From: a bacterium
GTDB lineage: Bacteria > Bacillota > Clostridia > Lachnospirales > Lachnospiraceae
Reading direction: 5' to 3'
NCBI GenBank assembly: GCA_030524485.1
Contig: JAUNGR010000013.1
Location: 1 to 34,242, forward strand
Length of the DNA stretch: 34,242 bases
A program made the position numbers and the translations under genes. The notes under the pieces were generated by a model that was given only the letters and a program-made list of their open reading frames with translations, had not been told where the DNA came from and searched no databases. Below, piece after piece: positions 15,460 to 24,958 of the stretch (within the stretch, counting starts at the first letter, position 1; each line of letters starts with the position of its first letter).

Positions 15460-18400
15460 CAGTACACTCCTTCCGCTGCGGTTTCTAGGGTCTCTGCAAT
15501 TACGCTATCCAGATAGTCTCCGATTCCGTCTAAATCCATGTAGGAATTCACCTGATTGGTGATGCCTCCCATGTTGACCGTAAGCTCCGCTGTTGTGAAG
15601 CGATTGATAATCTCCTGCTCCGCCATGTCCCGAAGATACTCTAGCTCTTCTTCGGCGATTTCCATAGCATCAGCAATTTTTCCAGTGTTTTTTGATGTAT
15701 CACCAATTCCACTTCCAATATTCTCTAACAGACTAGCGTAATCAAATGGTTCTGTAGTATTGTTTTCCTCTCCCTTAAACAGCCCACTAATTGCATTCGA
15801 AACCTTGTCTGCAACACCATCACCCCAGCTTGAGCCAGATGCAAAAGCATCAGATATCCAGCCATCCTGGAACGTATCAAATGTATTAAATCCTTTTTCA
15901 AATGCGTCAGAAACTGATTGATAATCTTTCTTGTTTTCTGCAATGGCCTCTGCTTTAGCAGCGTACTCATTTGCCGCTGTTGTAATCCCTGAATAATCGA
16001 ATTCAATAAACGGAAGTTTATTCAAAGCTTCGCAAATGCCTGCTACCACGTTCAATACAGTTGAAAGCAAATCATACCATAGAGATTGCACGGAAGTGAT
16101 TGCATTTGAAAATGCCGTCATAATATTAGCTGCTACCGCCGCAATAGCACTTCCAATCCCCAAAGCAATATTTGCAACTGTCAATCCTAAATTCTTAAAA
16201 AACGCTACTACTACGCTTATTCCTCCTGTTATTACTCCAAAACCGCTATTTGCAATTCCTGTCAACTTTGCAATCGCCGTACATACTGCAAAAATAGCAG
16301 CAACTACAGCAATAATTAAAATTACAATCCAAGTAAGAGGGCAAGCCAACAGAGCTGCATTAAAGCCATATTGTGCCGCTGTTGCGGCGAAAGTTGCACC
16401 TGCCTGCATTGCCAAAGCAGCAGCGTGAACCTTCTCCGAAATAGCTTTTGCTGCTGTAATCGCAGCCGATATAGCTGTGATAGTGTTATAAAGCAGCATA
16501 GCTCCATAATATAATCCCAGAGCTGTTACGATTCCCATAATAATAGGCTCTATAATAGACCAATTTTCTCCTATGAAATTTCCCACCGAAGCAATCAAAT
16601 CGAAAATTCCAATCGTGATAGTTGCTATCATTGACACAGCTCTAATAGCACCATCTACAAAACTTTGGAAACTGTCACTATTCGCAAACTCGTTTAACCT
16701 TTGAAGTACAGGTTGAAATGCTACCAAAGCAGTATTCTGAAAATGAGTCCAAATCTGCGAGAATGTCATTGGCATACTCTCGAATTTGGCGTTCGTTTCG
16801 TCTGCTGCCGCAAACATAGCTGCCTTTACCATTTCTGCTGAAATCAAGCCCTCTGATGCGATATCTTTCAAATTTCCTTGAACATTTCCTGCAAGCTCTT
16901 CTGTTTTCATTCCCATTTCAGACGCAACCGCATCAAGTACATTGCTATTATCTTCAATATACTTTGAAATGCTCTGAATTATATTAGGAGCTTGCTCCAA
17001 AATGCTATTATACTCCTCTCCACGAAGAACACCAGACCCCATTGCCTGCGTAAGCTGCAACATAGCGGCATCAATACCAGATGCTTCTGTTCCTGCAATG
17101 GTGAACTGCTTATTCAGCTGTTCTGTAAAAGCGATGATTTCCGCCGAACTGCTAAAAGCATCGCCTGCCATCAGCCCTAATTTAGAAACGGTATCAGCAG
17201 TCGTCTGATAGGCTCCTCTAGAGCGTTCCGCAGAAGCGTAAATCATATCTTGCAGCTCTTGTGTCGTCTGCATACCATCGTTCATCATATTTAACCGAGC
17301 TGTTGTAGAAGTCAGTGTATCAGACAAATCTAATACAGACCTTACAGTTTGAATCGTTGCATAAGCAGCAATAGCCCTTTTTATCGTACTCGCTAAGTTA
17401 TCCGCTCCTTGCGTGCCCTGCTCAATAGCCTGATTAAATCGCCCTTGCTCATCAATATTATCTCTGATATACCCTTCCGTAGCTCCGATTGTATTAGACA
17501 AACGCAAATATGCCGCATTAGCCGCAGAAACATCCATTCTCTCTACCGCACGATTTAAGTTTTCTTGTTCCTGAACCGCCTGATTCAGTCTCCCTCGAAG
17601 TTGCTCTAACTCGCTGTTTGCAGTAGCACTTCCTAAATTCATAGGATTACTTTCTATCTGCTGAATTCTTTGCTGGATTGCTTGAAGGCGATTCTGCATA
17701 TTAGACATATCAGCAACTGCACTTTCTGGGAACAAATCGGTGGACGCTGCTGTTGCTGCAATTCTGCTTTGTGTCTGATTTAATGTGTTCATCATGCTAT
17801 TTGCACTTTGAATCTCTTGCCTAAATCGCTCAATGCCAGAATTTGTAAATACCTCTAACCCTTGTGTTTGCCACGTAACTGGGACTTGCACTGGCTCTGA
17901 AAAACTATCTCTTACAGACCTTTCTAGCTCTGTTACTGTATTTGACAAATCCAAGTACGCACTGTTAATATCACCTACATCCATTCCTGCCATTGCCTGA
18001 TTCAAACGCTCTTGAATTCCTAAAGTATCATCAAGCTGTAATCGCAATCGCTCCATCTGTGCATTTGCTTCATCTGTCCCCACATTCCAAGTTTCAGCCT
18101 GCCGAATCCTCTCCTGCAATGCCACAAGTCTATTTTCTACGTTTTCAATGTCAAACTGTGCCTGCGGAGAAATAATCTCAGATTCATTCGCCTGTCGAGA
18201 TATAAGGCTCTGGCTTTCGCTCAAACTGTCTAGCATAGCGTTGACACTTGATATTTCTTGCTCAAAGCGTTCTATACCTGTGCCGGAAAACACTTCCACA
18301 CCACTGTAGCTTTGCCACGCAGGTGCAGGAGCTTGAGTAGAGCTAGAATCAGGCCGTGAAGTCCTTGGCATTGTAATCTGAGGCACTTGTACCCCTTGCA

Positions 18401-18611
18401 AAGCAGCTCCCCACTCCTGAGTAGCAATCGTGGCCTGATTAATTTCTTCCCTTGCCGCTTCAAAGTAGGCAGTATCTAAAGGGCTATTCATGGTTGCATT
18501 TAAATCTTCCATGACGGATAAACTTATGTTCATAGCATTTGTAATTCCGTACAAAACAGAAGAAAAATTATCTTGTAATGCAATCGCTGTTTGAATAGTT
18601 GCCACTTTCAT
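15459..18611 (-). CDS. Tape measure protein
   Basis: 1050 residues from the ATG at 18611 (a GTG lies one codon earlier). The N-terminal third is coiled coil and contains two tandem copies of a ~140-residue unit (~98-237 and ~246-387), each starting (A/T)WQ(S/T)..G(V/L)EVF and ending in a (A/L)Y L.LSNT....E...RD segment. Residues ~420-650 are the conserved tape-measure domain ([40 protein letters not shown]). Two or three hydrophobic helical stretches lie between ~670 and ~850. It sets tail length and exits into the membrane at injection. It overlaps the frameshifted chaperone stop. Confidence 0.95.
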   Translation of the reverse strand: MKVATIQTAIALQDNFSSVLYGITNAMNISLSVMEDLNATMNSPLDTAYFEAAREEINQATIATQEWGAALQGVQVPQITMPRTSRPDSSSTQAPAPAWQSYSGVEVFSGTGIERFEQEISSVNAMLDSLSESQSLISRQANESEIISPQAQFDIENVENRLVALQERIRQAETWNVGTDEANAQMERLRLQLDDTLGIQERLNQAMAGMDVGDINSAYLDLSNTVTELERSVRDSFSEPVQVPVTWQTQGLEVFTNSGIERFRQEIQSANSMMNTLNQTQSRIAATAASTDLFPESAVADMSNMQNRLQAIQQRIQQIESNPMNLGSATANSELEQLRGRLNQAVQEQENLNRAVERMDVSAANAAYLRLSNTIGATEGYIRDNIDEQGRFNQAIEQGTQGADNLASTIKRAIAAYATIQTVRSVLDLSDTLTSTTARLNMMNDGMQTTQELQDMIYASAERSRGAYQTTADTVSKLGLMAGDAFSSSAEIIAFTEQLNKQFTIAGTEASGIDAAMLQLTQAMGSGVLRGEEYNSILEQAPNIIQSISKYIEDNSNVLDAVASEMGMKTEELAGNVQGNLKDIASEGLISAEMVKAAMFAAADETNAKFESMPMTFSQIWTHFQNTALVAFQPVLQRLNEFANSDSFQSFVDGAIRAVSMIATITIGIFDLIASVGNFIGENWSIIEPIIMGIVTALGLYYGAMLLYNTITAISAAITAAKAISEKVHAAALAMQAGATFAATAAQYGFNAALLACPLTWIVILIIAVVAAIFAVCTAIAKLTGIANSGFGVITGGISVVVAFFKNLGLTVANIALGIGSAIAAVAANIMTAFSNAITSVQSLWYDLLSTVLNVVAGICEALNKLPFIEFDYSGITTAANEYAAKAEAIAENKKDYQSVSDAFEKGFNTFDTFQDGWISDAFASGSSWGDGVADKVSNAISGLFKGEENNTTEPFDYASLLENIGSGIGDTSKNTGKIADAMEIAEEELEYLRDMAEQEIINRFTTAELTVNMGGITNQVNSYMDLDGIGDYLDSVIAETLETAAEGVY

Positions 18612-19233
18612 CACCTACCTTTTTTGGGTTTCTTACTCTCCAGTTTTTTCTTTTCTTTTTTGTCATGCTCCAGCTTTATCTTAATAGCCGCCACAGTAAA
18701 AGCTTTTTCTTCCTCGTCCATAGCAAGAAAAACAGATGGTAAAATATGTAATTTAAGAAGGGCATAGTAAGCAAAATTCGCTTCCCAATCCCCTCCTTCA
18801 ATTAGTTTTTTGCTTCATTCACCTTATCTTCAAAGGATACATCAAAGCCCTGAAACTTCTGTATAAAGTTCCCAAGTTCATTGTACTCGCCTGGGTCGTC
18901 CACCATTGCAAGCAGCAGTTCTTCGGGAGTGCTCACGTTGTAGGAATCTTGCAATTCCACATCATACAAATCGGGTACAACCACAGAAGCCGCAATCAGA
19001 CGCTGAACATACAAGCTCGTCTTTATTTTCGGACGATACATATTAGGTTTTCCAGTCACCTGCACGTCCATAGTGCAGTCATCTCGCAGTTGTTCATTCT
19101 CTTTTGAGGTGATGTGCCGAAACTCCCACCTCAAAGGCTTCCCATTTTCATCGCAAAGAGACTTTGTAGCTGCAAAAAAGCCATTTTCCTTTACTGCTTT
19201 GTTTGCTTTCATAAATTTTGAGAATTTAGACAT
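18611..19233 (-). CDS. Tail assembly chaperone G-T fusion made by -1 frameshift
   Basis: The slippery heptamer A AAA AAC (18805-18811) sits in the correct phase at the end of the upstream chaperone frame, one codon before its TAA. A -1 shift continues for 64 codons (starting LIEGGDWEANFAYYALLKLH and going through ILPSVFLAMDEEEKAFTVAA) to the TGA at 18611-18613, giving a product of ~207 residues. The extension matches the T-domain pattern of XkdN/gpGT chaperones. The extended protein should load the tape measure with tube subunits. Confidence 0.85.
18802..19233 (-). CDS. XkdN-like tail assembly chaperone (G form)
   Basis: 143 residues, the unshifted product. It starts MSKFSKFMKANKAVKENGFF and has LRWEFRHITSKENEQLRDDC, typical of XkdN. 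It ends in KVNEAKN at the slippery site. With the frameshifted form it helps assemble the tail before being lost from the virion. It follows the tail tube gene after a terminator-like hairpin (19274-19321). Confidence 0.9.
   Translation of the reverse strand: MSKFSKFMKANKAVKENGFFAATKSLCDENGKPLRWEFRHITSKENEQLRDDCTMDVQVTGKPNMYRPKIKTSLYVQRLIAASVVVPDLYDVELQDSYNVSTPEELLLAMVDDPGEYNELGNFIQKFQGFDVSFEDKVNEAKN
18805..18811 (-). promoter_or_regulatory. -1 ribosomal frameshift site A AAA AAC
   Basis: Canonical slippery heptamer in the frame GCA AAA AAC TAA. The -1 frame is open to 18611. An AGGAGGGG run just 3' could influence the ribosome; I have not modelled a downstream structure. Confidence 0.85.
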
Positions 19234-19273
19234 TGTTTATTTTCCTTTCTTTCTATTCCACGCTTATCTACAC

Positions 19274-19321
19274 AAAAGCTTCCAAATACAAGACTAAACA
19301 CCCTCATACAAGGAAGCTTTT
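19274..19321. terminator. Hairpin terminator between tube and chaperone genes
   Basis: AAAAGCTTCC (19274-19283) pairs with GGAAGCTTTT (19312-19321); a T run continues on the plus side and four T residues end the minus-strand arm. It probably lowers chaperone and tape-measure expression relative to the abundant tube and sheath. Confidence 0.6.
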
Positions 19322-19325
19322 TTCA

Positions 19326-19808
19326 TCAATTTGTCAAAAAGCCCTCCAATTCTTTGAAAGATTCAGGCATTCTAAAATCCTCGAAAGTGAAGTCCATATC
19401 TTCCTCAAGATACTCTCCATCCGCATCAAATTTCGCTAGGATTCCTCCATCAATATTGCAATCTACAAGAATCATAGTTTGTCTCCCTGCACCAGAAGTT
19501 GGGTCATCGTTTGAAATTTGCATTTCAAAATACACATCTTCCCCCGTATCCTTGTAATCCAACATCATTTGCCGGAAAATAGATGTATTGTAATGAAAAG
19601 TCGCACTGCCAGTTCCTTTCCAGCCAGTTGCCTTGTTTCCCTTTCCTGTCTTCCCGAGAATAGGAACCTCTGTTTTGGTCTTCTCAAATTTCGCTTCCAC
19701 ATTGATTGCTTGCATGAAATTGTAGCGGCGTGTGCCAATTGTGACGAAACACTCAGCCAATGCCGCAAATACAGAGTCCTTTGCCTTCATAACTACATTA
19801 TTATTCAT
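19326..19808 (-). CDS. Tail tube protein (XkdM family)
   Basis: 160 residues. Contains the family features ATGWKGTGSATFHYNTSIFR and a core with YFEMQISNDDPTSGAGRQTM followed by LVDCNIDGGILAKFDADGEY, ending EDMDFTFEDFRMPESF. It polymerises into the inner tube within the sheath. Located directly after the sheath gene, the standard order. Confidence 0.92.
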   Translation of the reverse strand: MNNNVVMKAKDSVFAALAECFVTIGTRRYNFMQAINVEAKFEKTKTEVPILGKTGKGNKATGWKGTGSATFHYNTSIFRQMMLDYKDTGEDVYFEMQISNDDPTSGAGRQTMILVDCNIDGGILAKFDADGEYLEEDMDFTFEDFRMPESFKELEGFLTN

Positions 19809-19820
19809 ATCACCACCCCT

Positions 19821-21128
19821 TTACGCTACTGCAACTGTCATGTACAGCTTACTCATCGCATTCACAACCGTAATTGCGTCATTTACCACAACTGACTTCT
19901 TTGTACTACCTTCTTCCACAGTCACGTCTCCGTCCGAAAAGTTCTCAATAGCTCCGATTTCTTGTAGCTGTTCGTGATGTTTTACGATATCGGACCAGAG
20001 AGAAATTCTGCCAGCTACGTTGTTCGGAATCTCTCCAAGAAACTTTGTATTGAACAGCACTGCAATATCATTTGCAATCTGATCCAGAACACGCACGGTT
20101 TGATTTTCTTTAAAGATATCTCCTTGTGTTTCTGAGATTGTAACCATGCTATTGATGTCAGATAAGACACGAATATCAGCTCCAACCTTGTGAAGTACAA
20201 ATTCTCCTGCATCAATAGCAGAAATCAGCTCATTTTGTGTGTAGTCTGCATTTACCGTGAACTCTCCATTGTAAATTTTGTTCTGATTGCTTTTGCTCAC
20301 TTCACATCCTGCTGAAATTCCTGTTACCCAATAGATAAGAGAAGCTTCGCTCCAGCCGACATCAACTACCGAATTTTTTACATTAATGACTCCATAATAA
20401 TCCGCCGCCTTATTATAAAGCACAAGCTGAAATTTGATACCCATCTCATCACGCATTCTCTTCACAAAAGAAACAAGCAGACTTTTTGTAGTATCATCCT
20501 CTACCACAACTCCCATTGTGTTGTATGTATATCCCTCAATCTTATCCAAGTAGTTTTGATAAGCTGCTCCATCAACTTCTTTGCTCTTACCTCCTTCAAG
20601 TGGAGTAGAAGCAGTAGGTGCAAGCACAGCATCCTCCTTAAACGTCACATATTGATTCGACATCAATTCAGAAGCTTCCAAGACCGTCTGCGTATCAACT
20701 TCTGTCGTGTCCACAACAGTTGTAACATCAAACAGCGTATCGTTGTCCACATTCTTTTGAATGATGATTTTTAAGTCATTCCCTCTTTCGCCGCTATACA
20801 GAGCTTCTGCATATATGTTACTTGCTTTCTCTCCGCCTCCATTGAGACGATAAGCATAGAGGGTTCTTGCATTCAAAAACAAATCTCTAAGCCCTTTTAA
20901 CTTTTCGTTTCCGTATTCATAGCCAAAGATTTCCTTGCTATTTCTCCGAAAATCTTCCGCTGTCACTTCAAAAACTTCTCCATCTGGTCCCCAATCCAAT
21001 TCAAGCGGCATAGTTGCAATGCCTCGGTCAGACAGTGCTGCATTTGCCGATGCCGCTGATACAAAATTGATATAGGCACCCGGAAGTTTCTTGTTCTGTG
21101 TAACAAACACTCCTCCACCCAGAGCCAT
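19821..21128 (-). CDS. Tail sheath protein (XkdK family)
   Basis: 435 residues. Begins MALGGGVFVTQNKKLPGAYI and shows sheath motifs: RGIATMPLELDWGPDGEVFE near the N-terminus, GYTYNTMGVVVEDDTTKSLL in the middle, and the C-terminal handshake region VRVLDQIANDIAVLFNTKFL with a terminal beta strand. Sheath subunits form the contractile outer tail tube, which makes this a myovirus-type particle. Confidence 0.95.
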   Translation of the reverse strand: MALGGGVFVTQNKKLPGAYINFVSAASANAALSDRGIATMPLELDWGPDGEVFEVTAEDFRRNSKEIFGYEYGNEKLKGLRDLFLNARTLYAYRLNGGGEKASNIYAEALYSGERGNDLKIIIQKNVDNDTLFDVTTVVDTTEVDTQTVLEASELMSNQYVTFKEDAVLAPTASTPLEGGKSKEVDGAAYQNYLDKIEGYTYNTMGVVVEDDTTKSLLVSFVKRMRDEMGIKFQLVLYNKAADYYGVINVKNSVVDVGWSEASLIYWVTGISAGCEVSKSNQNKIYNGEFTVNADYTQNELISAIDAGEFVLHKVGADIRVLSDINSMVTISETQGDIFKENQTVRVLDQIANDIAVLFNTKFLGEIPNNVAGRISLWSDIVKHHEQLQEIGAIENFSDGDVTVEEGSTKKSVVVNDAITVVNAMSKLYMTVAVA

Positions 21129-21129
21129 C

Positions 21130-21318
21130 TCACTTCACCTTCGCTTTCTTATATGTCTCAACCTTCGCTTCTGCCTCTTTGATGGTGTAGACTCTCCCCT
21201 CATCCAAAACAGCAGCGAGTATGTCTCTATCTTTCTGAAATCTCTTTGCTTTTAGTAAATCTTTTTTTGAAAACAGATTCAAATATCCTGCTTTCCTTTC
21301 TGCATTGTCCTCTGTCAT
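21130..21318 (-). CDS. Small YqbF-like phage protein
   Basis: 62 residues, ATG. Pattern FSKKDLLKAKRFQKDRDILA followed by VYTIKEAEAKVETYKK resembles the HeH-like small proteins found just before sheath genes in PBSX-type clusters. It overlaps the tail-completion gene by 4 bases and ends 2 bases before the sheath start. Role unknown; possibly a connector accessory. Confidence 0.6.
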   Translation of the reverse strand: MTEDNAERKAGYLNLFSKKDLLKAKRFQKDRDILAAVLDEGRVYTIKEAEAKVETYKKAKVK

Positions 21319-21794
21319 CTTGTTTTCGCCTCCTTCTTCAGCTCTGGAAGCACTGAAAGCGTCTCCATGCTCTCTTCCTGCACTCCCCTGCCTTTATACA
21401 CAAAGCAGTTGTAGCTTACAAAGAACTGCAACACATCATCTGTCACTTGATGATGCCTGTCAGTCCCTCTCAGCAAGTCTCCATCTTCTAAGGTGATGTA
21501 CTCCATCCCGTCTATCAGAGTATCCGCTACCTCATTCCTCTCTCTAGCAAGACCTGTCTTTCGTTCTACAGACCCCCCTTGTTCTTGGAAATCCTCTTGG
21601 AAGAAATGAATCACCATATCGTGCTGTCGAAAGGCTCTCTTTCCAATCATGGGCTTCTCTGAAGGTTTTAGGAAAGCAACAAAAAAACAGGGAAGTTCTC
21701 CTCCCTGCTCCACCTCGTCTGTATAAATAGCATACTTTCCTTCAAACAACTCATCCAAGCAGCGAGTCACTGCATCCATAATCTCATTTAACAT
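21315..21794 (-). CDS. Tail completion protein (DUF6838)
   Basis: 159 residues from the ATG at 21794, with AAGGAGG upstream; longer frames to 21980 merely shadow the previous gene. Starts MLNEIMDAVTRCLDELFEGK, then YAIYTDEVEQGGELPCFFVA, the signature of DUF6838. Ends in a Lys-rich tail. It joins the head-tail connector to the tube. It overlaps the HK97 gp10-like gene by 11 bases. Confidence 0.82.
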   Translation of the reverse strand: MLNEIMDAVTRCLDELFEGKYAIYTDEVEQGGELPCFFVAFLKPSEKPMIGKRAFRQHDMVIHFFQEDFQEQGGSVERKTGLARERNEVADTLIDGMEYITLEDGDLLRGTDRHHQVTDDVLQFFVSYNCFVYKGRGVQEESMETLSVLPELKKEAKTR

Positions 21795-22356
21795 CCATTG
21801 CCTCCTTGATGAGTTCCTGTATTCTCTTTTCCAAAAGCTTAGGAGCCATGTTTTGAATCTCCTTTTCAGATATCGTAAGCATGAACTGTCCTGGAACCCA
21901 TGCTTTTTTTCCCCGAACCCCCAGTGCAGTAATATATCGCCCTGGCTTCTGCCGATGTCCGAACTCCACGTAACTGGCATAAGAAGTCTGGTTGATGACT
22001 GTTATCGTATAGACACCACCCTGTTTTTCCAACTTCTCCTCTGTCCATCCACGGCGAAGAGTGCCTCCCATGTAGCCAGACCAATATTTTTCTAAAATTG
22101 CTCCTTCTTTTGAGAGAAAAGAACGTTTTCTCGCCTTCCCATCGCTTCCTTTAACCTTCACACTCACGGTTTTAGGAGCATCCCTTAAAATCTTTGGCTT
22201 TTCCCCTACAGGAGTTCGCTTTACTACCTTCCTGAGCAGTCTCGCTGCCAATTCCTCTGCCATCTCCTGACAAAAGGCATCCATCTCTTGTTCCTGTGCC
22301 TCCAGCTGCTTCTTAATCTGTTCCAGTTCCCAATAATCGAATTTTCCTTTTCCCAT
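21784..22356 (-). CDS. HK97 gp10-like tail-completion protein
   Basis: 190 residues from the ATG at 22356, which overlaps the stop of the previous gene (TGATG) and has GGAAGGG upstream; a GTG at 22374 is less likely. Contains ELAARLLRKVVKRTPVGEKP and INQTSYASYVEFGHRQKPGR, the core gp10 pattern, and a C-terminus rich in Lys and Glu. It sits at the top of the tail. Confidence 0.88.
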   Translation of the reverse strand: MGKGKFDYWELEQIKKQLEAQEQEMDAFCQEMAEELAARLLRKVVKRTPVGEKPKILRDAPKTVSVKVKGSDGKARKRSFLSKEGAILEKYWSGYMGGTLRRGWTEEKLEKQGGVYTITVINQTSYASYVEFGHRQKPGRYITALGVRGKKAWVPGQFMLTISEKEIQNMAPKLLEKRIQELIKEAMDVK

Positions 22357-22766
22357 CACGCATATCCCTTCCACAGTTCCAGTAGGATTTCTTGATGACT
22401 CGTATAGACTGCCGCCTTGCCACTCTGGACATAATTCTCCGTCCTCTGGTTCTGTGTCACCTCGATACGACTCCCTGCCTCAATGTGTGTCTCTGGTGCC
22501 AAAAAGAGCTGTATGCCCTGTTGCACGGTATTAAGCATGGGAGAGGAGGTGGCAGCAGCTTCTCCAGAATACGACAAATGGCAAGGAAGATTGGAAAATA
22601 AAAGAATCTCTCTACTTTCCATCACCTTAGTTTTTGGGTTCTTCTCATGTATGAGACCATACACATTACAACTTCCATCATAAGTTTCTTCCAAAATCGC
22701 TCTGTGTCTCTCTCTCGCCCGCTGGATAGCACTTCCTATTCTTCCTGGCTTCAATCTTCTCACCAC
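22356..22766 (-). CDS. Head closure / head-tail joining protein
   Basis: 136 residues with a GTG at 22766 (a second GTG follows at once). Basic N-terminus (RRLKPGRIGSAIQRARER), then NVYGLIHEKNPKTKVMESRE and QLFLAPETHIEAGSRIEVTQ, typical of the SPP1 gp16/HK97 gp9-like head-closure fold. Translation is coupled to the connector gene, which ends at 22760. Confidence 0.75.
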   Translation of the reverse strand: MVRRLKPGRIGSAIQRARERHRAILEETYDGSCNVYGLIHEKNPKTKVMESREILLFSNLPCHLSYSGEAAATSSPMLNTVQQGIQLFLAPETHIEAGSRIEVTQNQRTENYVQSGKAAVYTSHQEILLELWKGYA

Positions 22767-23107
22767 CTCAGCCTTCTGTATCGATTTAGCTGGCTTATAT
22801 AATTCTTCAAAAGTCCTCCAGAAAGAAGTTCTGTAAGCTCATTTCCAAACGATGTGGACGTATCTCCTTCCGAGACAGAAGTGACAGCAAGTGGAGCAAC
22901 CTCCTCCCCAATTCCTGCCGCTCGATATAAATCCATCACCATACGGCAGCAGGTGGCATACAATCCACTTGGAATTTCTTCAAGATTGCAATAATTCTTT
23001 ACTATCTCCTCTACATTCCACATGGCAAACTGCAAAGAAATATCTTTGGATGCATCCGCAACCTCAATTCCAAGCAAACGCTTCATCTGTTCCATGCTCC
23101 ACTCCAT
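22760..23107 (-). CDS. gp6-like head-tail connector
   Basis: 115 residues. Helical, with MEWSMEQMKRLLGIE, VEEIVKNYCNLEEIPSGLYA and CCRMVMDLYRAAG, then a flexible Ser/Thr-rich segment (VSEGDTSTSF) before a C-terminal helix. This is the usual pattern of the gp6/YqbG connector family. Follows the capsid gene in the standard order. Confidence 0.85.
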   Translation of the reverse strand: MEWSMEQMKRLLGIEVADASKDISLQFAMWNVEEIVKNYCNLEEIPSGLYATCCRMVMDLYRAAGIGEEVAPLAVTSVSEGDTSTSFGNELTELLSGGLLKNYISQLNRYRRLRW

Positions 23108-23161
23108 GTTTGCCTCCCCTCTCCACTTTTCTTGTCCCCTTTGCTACAGTCGCCTAGTTGC

Positions 23162-24172
23162 TTAAGCAATTTTATGCCTGAACGCTACGATACGAATCTG
23201 CTTCCTCTCGTACACTCTCTCGTAATTGATAGCATTTGCAAGCTCCGCATCGCTTGGAGACTCCAGATGTTCTCTTTTTAAGTTCGTCCACTTAATTCCT
23301 CTCGGATGCATGATAAATGTTTTACGATTAATTAGGTAATCCACACCAGAACCCATTTTCTTATCTCTGTCTACCTCTGTCGGAACAAATCCTACTGGAG
23401 AACCATTTCCCAAAGCGATTGCTCCAGGTCCAAAGAGATAAGTCGTGTATACTCCCTCTTCCACAGGACAACCATCATCCACAATTACTCTTCTATCCTG
23501 ATAGGTTTCAAACTCCACAGAATTGGAATCTCTTTCCGTCGCAATCAGGTTATTTTTCTTTAAATAAGCCTTTGTGGCACTGTGCATCGCCACGGCAGTC
23601 AGCTGCTGCTGAGCATCTCCCAAAAGCTGAAGGGCATCAATGAACGAGCTTGCACTGATTCTCTGTGCGGCAGCGGAACCCATATTAGAGATATCTAAGA
23701 TATGCTCCGCTAACGGTGTCTTTGTAGAAGCATCCGTCTCATCGGTATAACTTCCAAACGCTCCCCTCAGTATCAAAATCAAAGTTCTCTGCATGTCTCT
23801 TGTCCAAAAAGCCGCTACACGGTCTCCGATAGCAGCCATCGGGTCACTTCCAGCCAATGCTGCCGACAAATCGGTTGCAGACCACATATTTGCCCTTCTG
23901 ATAGTTGTAGATACATCCTTGTTGGATTTGATTTTATTCGCATCCAATTCCTTGCCTTCAATGACCATTTGGGATTCTCCTGTCAAATCCTCAAAAAACG
24001 GCATGTTATGAATGGGAGCTGCTTCGCTCGCCAGCTGGTCAAATTCCTCATTGTTTGTAATAATTCCACTCTGATACAGAGCAGATAACTCCATCGTCTT
24101 GTTAATGACATATGGAGTGAAAAGTTCAGGCACAATCACATCTTGTAGCCTTGTTCCTGTCGTATTCGGCAT
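23162..24172 (-). CDS. Major capsid protein
   Basis: 336 residues. Begins MPNTTGTRLQDVIVPELFTP, then a segment with ASEAAPIHNMPFFEDLTGES. The core has RRANMWSATDLSAALAGSDP with AFWTRDMQRTLI, then a middle block DRRVIVDDGCPVEEGVYTTY and GVDYLINRKTFIMHPRGIKW, typical of the coat proteins of Clostridia contractile phages. No separate prohead protease is seen nearby. Directly after the scaffold gene. Confidence 0.9.
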   Translation of the reverse strand: MPNTTGTRLQDVIVPELFTPYVINKTMELSALYQSGIITNNEEFDQLASEAAPIHNMPFFEDLTGESQMVIEGKELDANKIKSNKDVSTTIRRANMWSATDLSAALAGSDPMAAIGDRVAAFWTRDMQRTLILILRGAFGSYTDETDASTKTPLAEHILDISNMGSAAAQRISASSFIDALQLLGDAQQQLTAVAMHSATKAYLKKNNLIATERDSNSVEFETYQDRRVIVDDGCPVEEGVYTTYLFGPGAIALGNGSPVGFVPTEVDRDKKMGSGVDYLINRKTFIMHPRGIKWTNLKREHLESPSDAELANAINYERVYERKQIRIVAFRHKIA

Positions 24173-24203
24173 GTCCTATTCCTCACTTTCCACGCTTTTA
24201 TTC

Positions 24204-24791
24204 TTAAAGTTTCACTCCTGCCGCTGCCGCAAGTTCCCTCGCCTGTGCTGGATTCTCACGCAGTAGCTTTCCTTGCTCGGTTAGATTGAAGCTATCCTTT
24301 GCAAAAGGATTCTTTGCTGGAGGGGTTCCTCCACCAGTCGGATTATATCCACCAGTTCCTGATTTCTGGAACAAATGCGGTGTCGTTTCCTTCATAGGCT
24401 TTAATATATCGTCCACTCCAATCGGCTTGCCATCCCTATCAAATGTGAATTTATCCAGACCACCTTGCTTATAGATGATGTAGTCTGCATCCACAACACC
24501 TGCTTCTTTCAGCTTATCTTTTAAGGCATACTCCTTTTGTGTGTTGGCAGCGGCCGTCTCCAGTTCCGTCACCTTATCCTTGTATTGCTTCACCTGCTTC
24601 TGAAGTGCTTCATTGTCCGTGTTGTTCTTTTTTAAAGTCTCAATCGTTCCATTTGCTTCTTTCAGCTTCCCATTAACCTCATCGAAACGCTCTTTCGGAA
24701 CGTAACCTTTCATGGCATCATCCCACGCATCCACACAGATTTTCGCATGTTCCTCTGTCAATCCTTTTGCAATCAAATCTTCTTTCTTCAT
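24204..24791 (-). CDS. Capsid scaffolding protein (GP20-like)
   Basis: 195 residues. N-terminal KGLTEEHAKICVDAWDDAMK and YVPKERFDEVN, then coiled coil ~40-95 and the motif KDKLKEAGVVDADYIIYKQG. The C-terminal tail is Gly/Pro-rich followed by an Ala-rich helix (ARELAAAAGVKL) that probably contacts the capsid protein. First gene after a terminator/promoter pair at 24893-24940, so it starts the head transcription unit. Confidence 0.9.
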   Translation of the reverse strand: MKKEDLIAKGLTEEHAKICVDAWDDAMKGYVPKERFDEVNGKLKEANGTIETLKKNNTDNEALQKQVKQYKDKVTELETAAANTQKEYALKDKLKEAGVVDADYIIYKQGGLDKFTFDRDGKPIGVDDILKPMKETTPHLFQKSGTGGYNPTGGGTPPAKNPFAKDSFNLTEQGKLLRENPAQARELAAAAGVKL

Positions 24792-24892
24792 AACCTTTGC
24801 TCCTTCCTTTCATCCACACTTGTTGTCCCGGTCGTGTCCGGTGATGTCTCCCTCTTTAACGCCTGAGATACCAAAAAGGCGAAAAACATGTA

Positions 24893-24922
24893 ATTATACG
24901 TAAAAGAAAAGAGCACTGTGCA
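24893..24922 (-). promoter_or_regulatory. Candidate promoter of the head operon
   Basis: TATAAT (24893-24898) with TGCACA (24917-24922) 18 bases away on the minus strand. It begins inside the terminator hairpin of the preceding unit and leads into a ~100-base leader before the scaffold gene. Confidence 0.45.
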
Positions 24923-24940
24923 TTTTCAGCACAATGCTCT
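24902..24940 (-). terminator. Terminator upstream of the scaffold gene
   Basis: On the minus strand AGAGCATTGTGC pairs with GCACAGTGCTCT (one G-U pair), then TTTTCTTTT. Stem at 24910-24940. It closes the unit with the 130-residue protein and separates it from the capsid unit. Confidence 0.75.
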
Positions 24941-24958
24941 AATCAATATAGTTTGACT

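Noticed and set aside
21315..21980. Extended 221-codon form of the DUF6838 gene
   Set aside because: The extra 62 codons lie inside the gp10-like gene; the ATG at 21794 has a strong ribosome site and the family start.
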